64,000 bases of DNA from Plumapathes pennacea (lineage: Eukaryota > Cnidaria > Anthozoa > Antipatharia > Myriopathidae), in NCBI GenBank assembly GCA_964036295.1, contig OZ038465.1, forward strand, positions 2,675,115-2,739,114. The letters are read 5' to 3'. The notes below the pieces were generated by a model. It searched no databases, had not been told where the DNA came from, and saw only the letters and a program-made list of their open reading frames with translations. Below are positions 61,584-64,000 of this stretch, piece after piece. Positions within the stretch are counted from its first letter, which is position 1. Every line of letters starts with the position of its first letter. Position numbers and translations under genes: made by a program.

Positions 61584-63459
61584 TATAGTAAGCTTTCACT
61601 AAAATATTTGCCGATGCAGTATATACCAGTCTAACCAGTCTATGTGTGTCAGGGATTTATACATATCAAATGCAGTCATTTGACTGTTGGCCTTGCTCAA
61701 CAAGATGTTTGTTGCTGGCGTCGAATGTATGTAAATTTATTTAGGGATCATTTCTGCTACGTATCTCCTGCTGAGGACCGCTTCACATCCACTCTATAAG
61801 ACTGCAGACGTTCTTTCTGTTGGCCATAAGTTTCAAAAACCAAGAATGCAACCTAAAAGAAAACGGAAATTGCAAAGCAGAACTGTTGTATTGATCATGA
61901 GAAAATTAAACGACCGTACTTTATCCCAGATTTAATTTAACGAGAGACAAGTTTAAGATATTTTACAGCAAAAGCTGTATATATATATACAATAAAGGAC
62001 AAAGAACCAAATTTTGCTGAAATGAATTATAAATCCTCCAATCTGGGAGGGATGATTCGCCGTCAAGAAACTTCTAGCGGGAAGCCAACCACATAAAACA
62101 GGCGTGTAAGTCATTTGTGTCTGGAGTGGATACCAACACTAGCGAATGCCAAGGTATCCAAGTTTTCAGTCAAAGCAAACCGCCTGAGTCATCATCGGTA
62201 CTCCTTTATTTAATAAGAATATTGTAGACTTAATTAACCCAAGACAAGCATTTTACAACATTCAATCAAAACTAAGACTCAAGTTCTCATGTGATATTGC
62301 TTGAAGTGTCATAAACATTTCCTGTTGAGGTTTCTGGTACAATATTGCGAATGCAAGTAATTCGTTAGATGTGGTCAAATTTACCTCCATGAAGAGAGAA
62401 AAGGAGTCTTGCGACTAAACCTTACAACATTACAACTACATATAGTGTATGGCGTTTAGAAACAAGACCCAAACCGTTGTCACACTGGCAACGTTGAACT
62501 GTATTACTTTATACTAAGAAATCGTTGTGCTTATCTTTACATCTGACAGGCATTTTAAACCGGCCCTGGAGAAAATTAAGCGGAAACTTATAACACAAAA
62601 CCCAAATTTTAAAGCGCAGTCGCATAGTTCCCTGCAGTCCGGTACTGACTCCATCAGTTTTTAAAGTGACTTGATTGTTTAGAAAAACTTGGCGATTTGA
62701 AGCCATATTATGGCGATATTCATGCAGTGAGTCGACATCCTCTTGTTCTATTTAGCCCACTGTGAAACGGATTTGAACTGTTAAGCTTACAGAATGAGTT
62801 AAGATTTGATTACAGAACCCTGGATAATTTGATGTCCACTGCTAAGACGTGTTTTCGATGACCCAAAACGGATATTTTCGAAAACGCTCTCCAGACTGGA
62901 TATTTTCGAAACTCCGGTTTTCATGTTGTAGTGTGGACGGCGAAAACGGAGCTTTGGGAACGCGTGACGTCATGATGATCACGTGATCCCTGTCAATAAA
63001 TCTGCGTTTTTGGTCGGGCGAAAACGGGCGATGCGTTTTTGTATGAAAACGAAAACGGATTAGTGTGGACGGCCCTCATATACTGTATATGGAACTAAAA
63101 ACGTTTTTCTCATGATCATTATAACACTGTGCATTTTGAGAATTTTTGTTTCGTTATGTATGCGTTTGTGCGTGTGTGTGCATAGGTATAAATTTCAAAT
63201 TGCAATGTTCTTAATTTTCAAGTGTTCTTGAACCCTTGCATTTACACAACATGGCTCTGAAAGGAGATGCTTTGCTAGAAACAGAACCAATGTACACTTT
63301 TTTGTTAAGAAATAATTTATTACTTGACATCGAGGGGTAAAGAAACCTTGTTACACTTGGCGAATATTGACTTAATGGAACTGAAATACTCGTAAAAAAC
63401 GTACTGCAAAAGCAACCTTTTGCCCCGCTTCAGCAATATCATTGTATTGAGATATCAGT
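61584..63459. other. Spacer between the convergent methyltransferase-like genes
   Basis: 3' flanks of both genes; AATAAA at 61991-61996. A MITE-like block at about 62860-63080 has AAAACGG and GTGTGGACGGC motifs at both sides in inverted arrangement. No gene seen. Confidence 0.6.
62860..63080. repeat. MITE-like block with inverted GAAAACG/GTGTGGACGGC motifs
   Basis: The sequence TGTGGACGGCGAAAACGG near 62932 and AAAACGGATTAGTGTGGACGGC near 63052 belong to a class of short non-autonomous elements common in animal genomes. Precise ends were not determined. Confidence 0.5.
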
Positions 63460-64000
63460 TCATCTAATAAGAGAGCTTGGTTGTAAGTCGCTTTGAACAA
63501 AGCAATACACAATCACTTGGGTTCCCAACAGGTCTGTTACCGTGAAATGTTTGAAACCCTTAGCAACAAGAGCGTTGCTAGGTGAACATTCATCCACATC
63601 AAGAACCATAACAACTTTTGCCTTCTTGAGTAACACTCCCATAATATCCAAACTTTGGCAATCGTCCAATTGCTCCGTTTGTCGGAGTGAAAATGGAATC
63701 AAGATCACGTCGACTGAAGCCATGTCCTGTAGAAGTTTTCGACAGATTTTGGTATTTCTTAGTTCATAAAATTGAAATCCCATTTCCTCTATGTAGTGCA
63801 TCCAACCCAACTCTGTGTCATATCCGATGAAGCGTGGATCATCTTTCCGGCGTGAACTGAAAGGAAAAGTCTTTTGCAAGTATTCCCTGAATCCGTAAAG
63901 TTCGGAACCTGGGCCGCAACCAAAACTGACGACAGAGTCCAAGTTTTTGAAGAAATTTTGTTTGATAAGACGTTCCTTTACTGCAGTTGTGACCGCTTTC
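63460..64000 (-). CDS. Methyltransferase-like paralogue, 5' end beyond the window
   Basis: Minus-strand paralogue of 60804-61583, open from the window edge to the stop codon at 63460. The visible 179 residues correspond to about residue 83 onward of the neighbour. They keep DSVVSFGCGPGSELYGFREY, GYDTELGWMHYIEEMGFQFY and VDVILIPFSLRQTEQL with few substitutions. The C-terminus differs slightly (DECSPSNALVAKGFKHF; SLIR end). Its start codon and promoter lie to the right of the window. Confidence 0.75.
   Translation of the reverse strand, partial: KAVTTAVKERLIKQNFFKNLDSVVSFGCGPGSELYGFREYLQKTFPFSSRRKDDPRFIGYDTELGWMHYIEEMGFQFYELRNTKICRKLLQDMASVDVILIPFSLRQTEQLDDCQSLDIMGVLLKKAKVVMVLDVDECSPSNALVAKGFKHFTVTDLLGTQVIVYCFVQSDLQPSSLIR

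Overview
The window is animal nuclear DNA: genes split into many short exons with GT/AG borders, AT-rich intergenic DNA, microsatellites, a LINE tail and many small inverted-repeat transposons. The gene content (HSPA12-type HSP70s, a Mieap/SPATA18-like family, OTUD5, a PRSS23-like protease) fits an invertebrate. A cnidarian such as a coral or anemone is my best guess, but this is inference and no single locus proves it. I built exon models by hand from splice sites, reading phase and conserved motifs. Every multi-exon model given below closes in frame.

Layout. 1-4009: no gene found, only repeats. 4010-10480 (-): OTUD5 deubiquitinase, nine exons, 482 codons. 11633-15245 (-): PRSS23-like secreted serine protease, five exons. 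15690-21870 (-): unrecognised coiled-coil protein, eleven exons, 558 codons. 24320-30504 (-): Mieap-like gene 1, five exons. 30818-33028 (+): HSPA12-like gene 1, four exons. 33029-39012: repeats. 39013-46830 (-): Mieap-like gene 2, ten exons, with an array of small coiled-coil exons. 47144-55961 (+): HSPA12-like gene 2, followed by two further copies of its last exon at 56680-57755 and 58074-58759. 60804-61583 (+) and 63460-64000 (-, runs off the window): a convergent pair of methyltransferase-like paralogues.

The most interesting structure is a duplicated divergent gene pair. Each HSPA12-like gene lies head to head with a Mieap-like gene, and in both copies the two start codons are separated by exactly 313 bp. 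The gap of the second pair holds a near-perfect four-unit heat-shock element. The first has weaker GAA/TTC pairs and a tandemly duplicated promoter segment. I infer a shared, stress-responsive bidirectional promoter linking an HSP70-family ATPase to a protein related to mitochondrial quality control. After duplication the two units diverged: Mieap 2 has extra coiled-coil exons, and HSPA12 gene 2 has three possible terminal exons, all compatible in phase with its single exon-3 donor. That could swap the C-terminal half of the protein while keeping its N-terminal half.

The mobile DNA is also informative. A 782-bp Harbinger deletion derivative keeps the start of both its genes, and its insertion can be read against an unoccupied relative of the site in the same window. 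A 3.5-kb TTAA-flanked element fills the last intron of HSPA12 gene 2. A small foldback element appears to supply the 3' end of the PRSS23-like gene.
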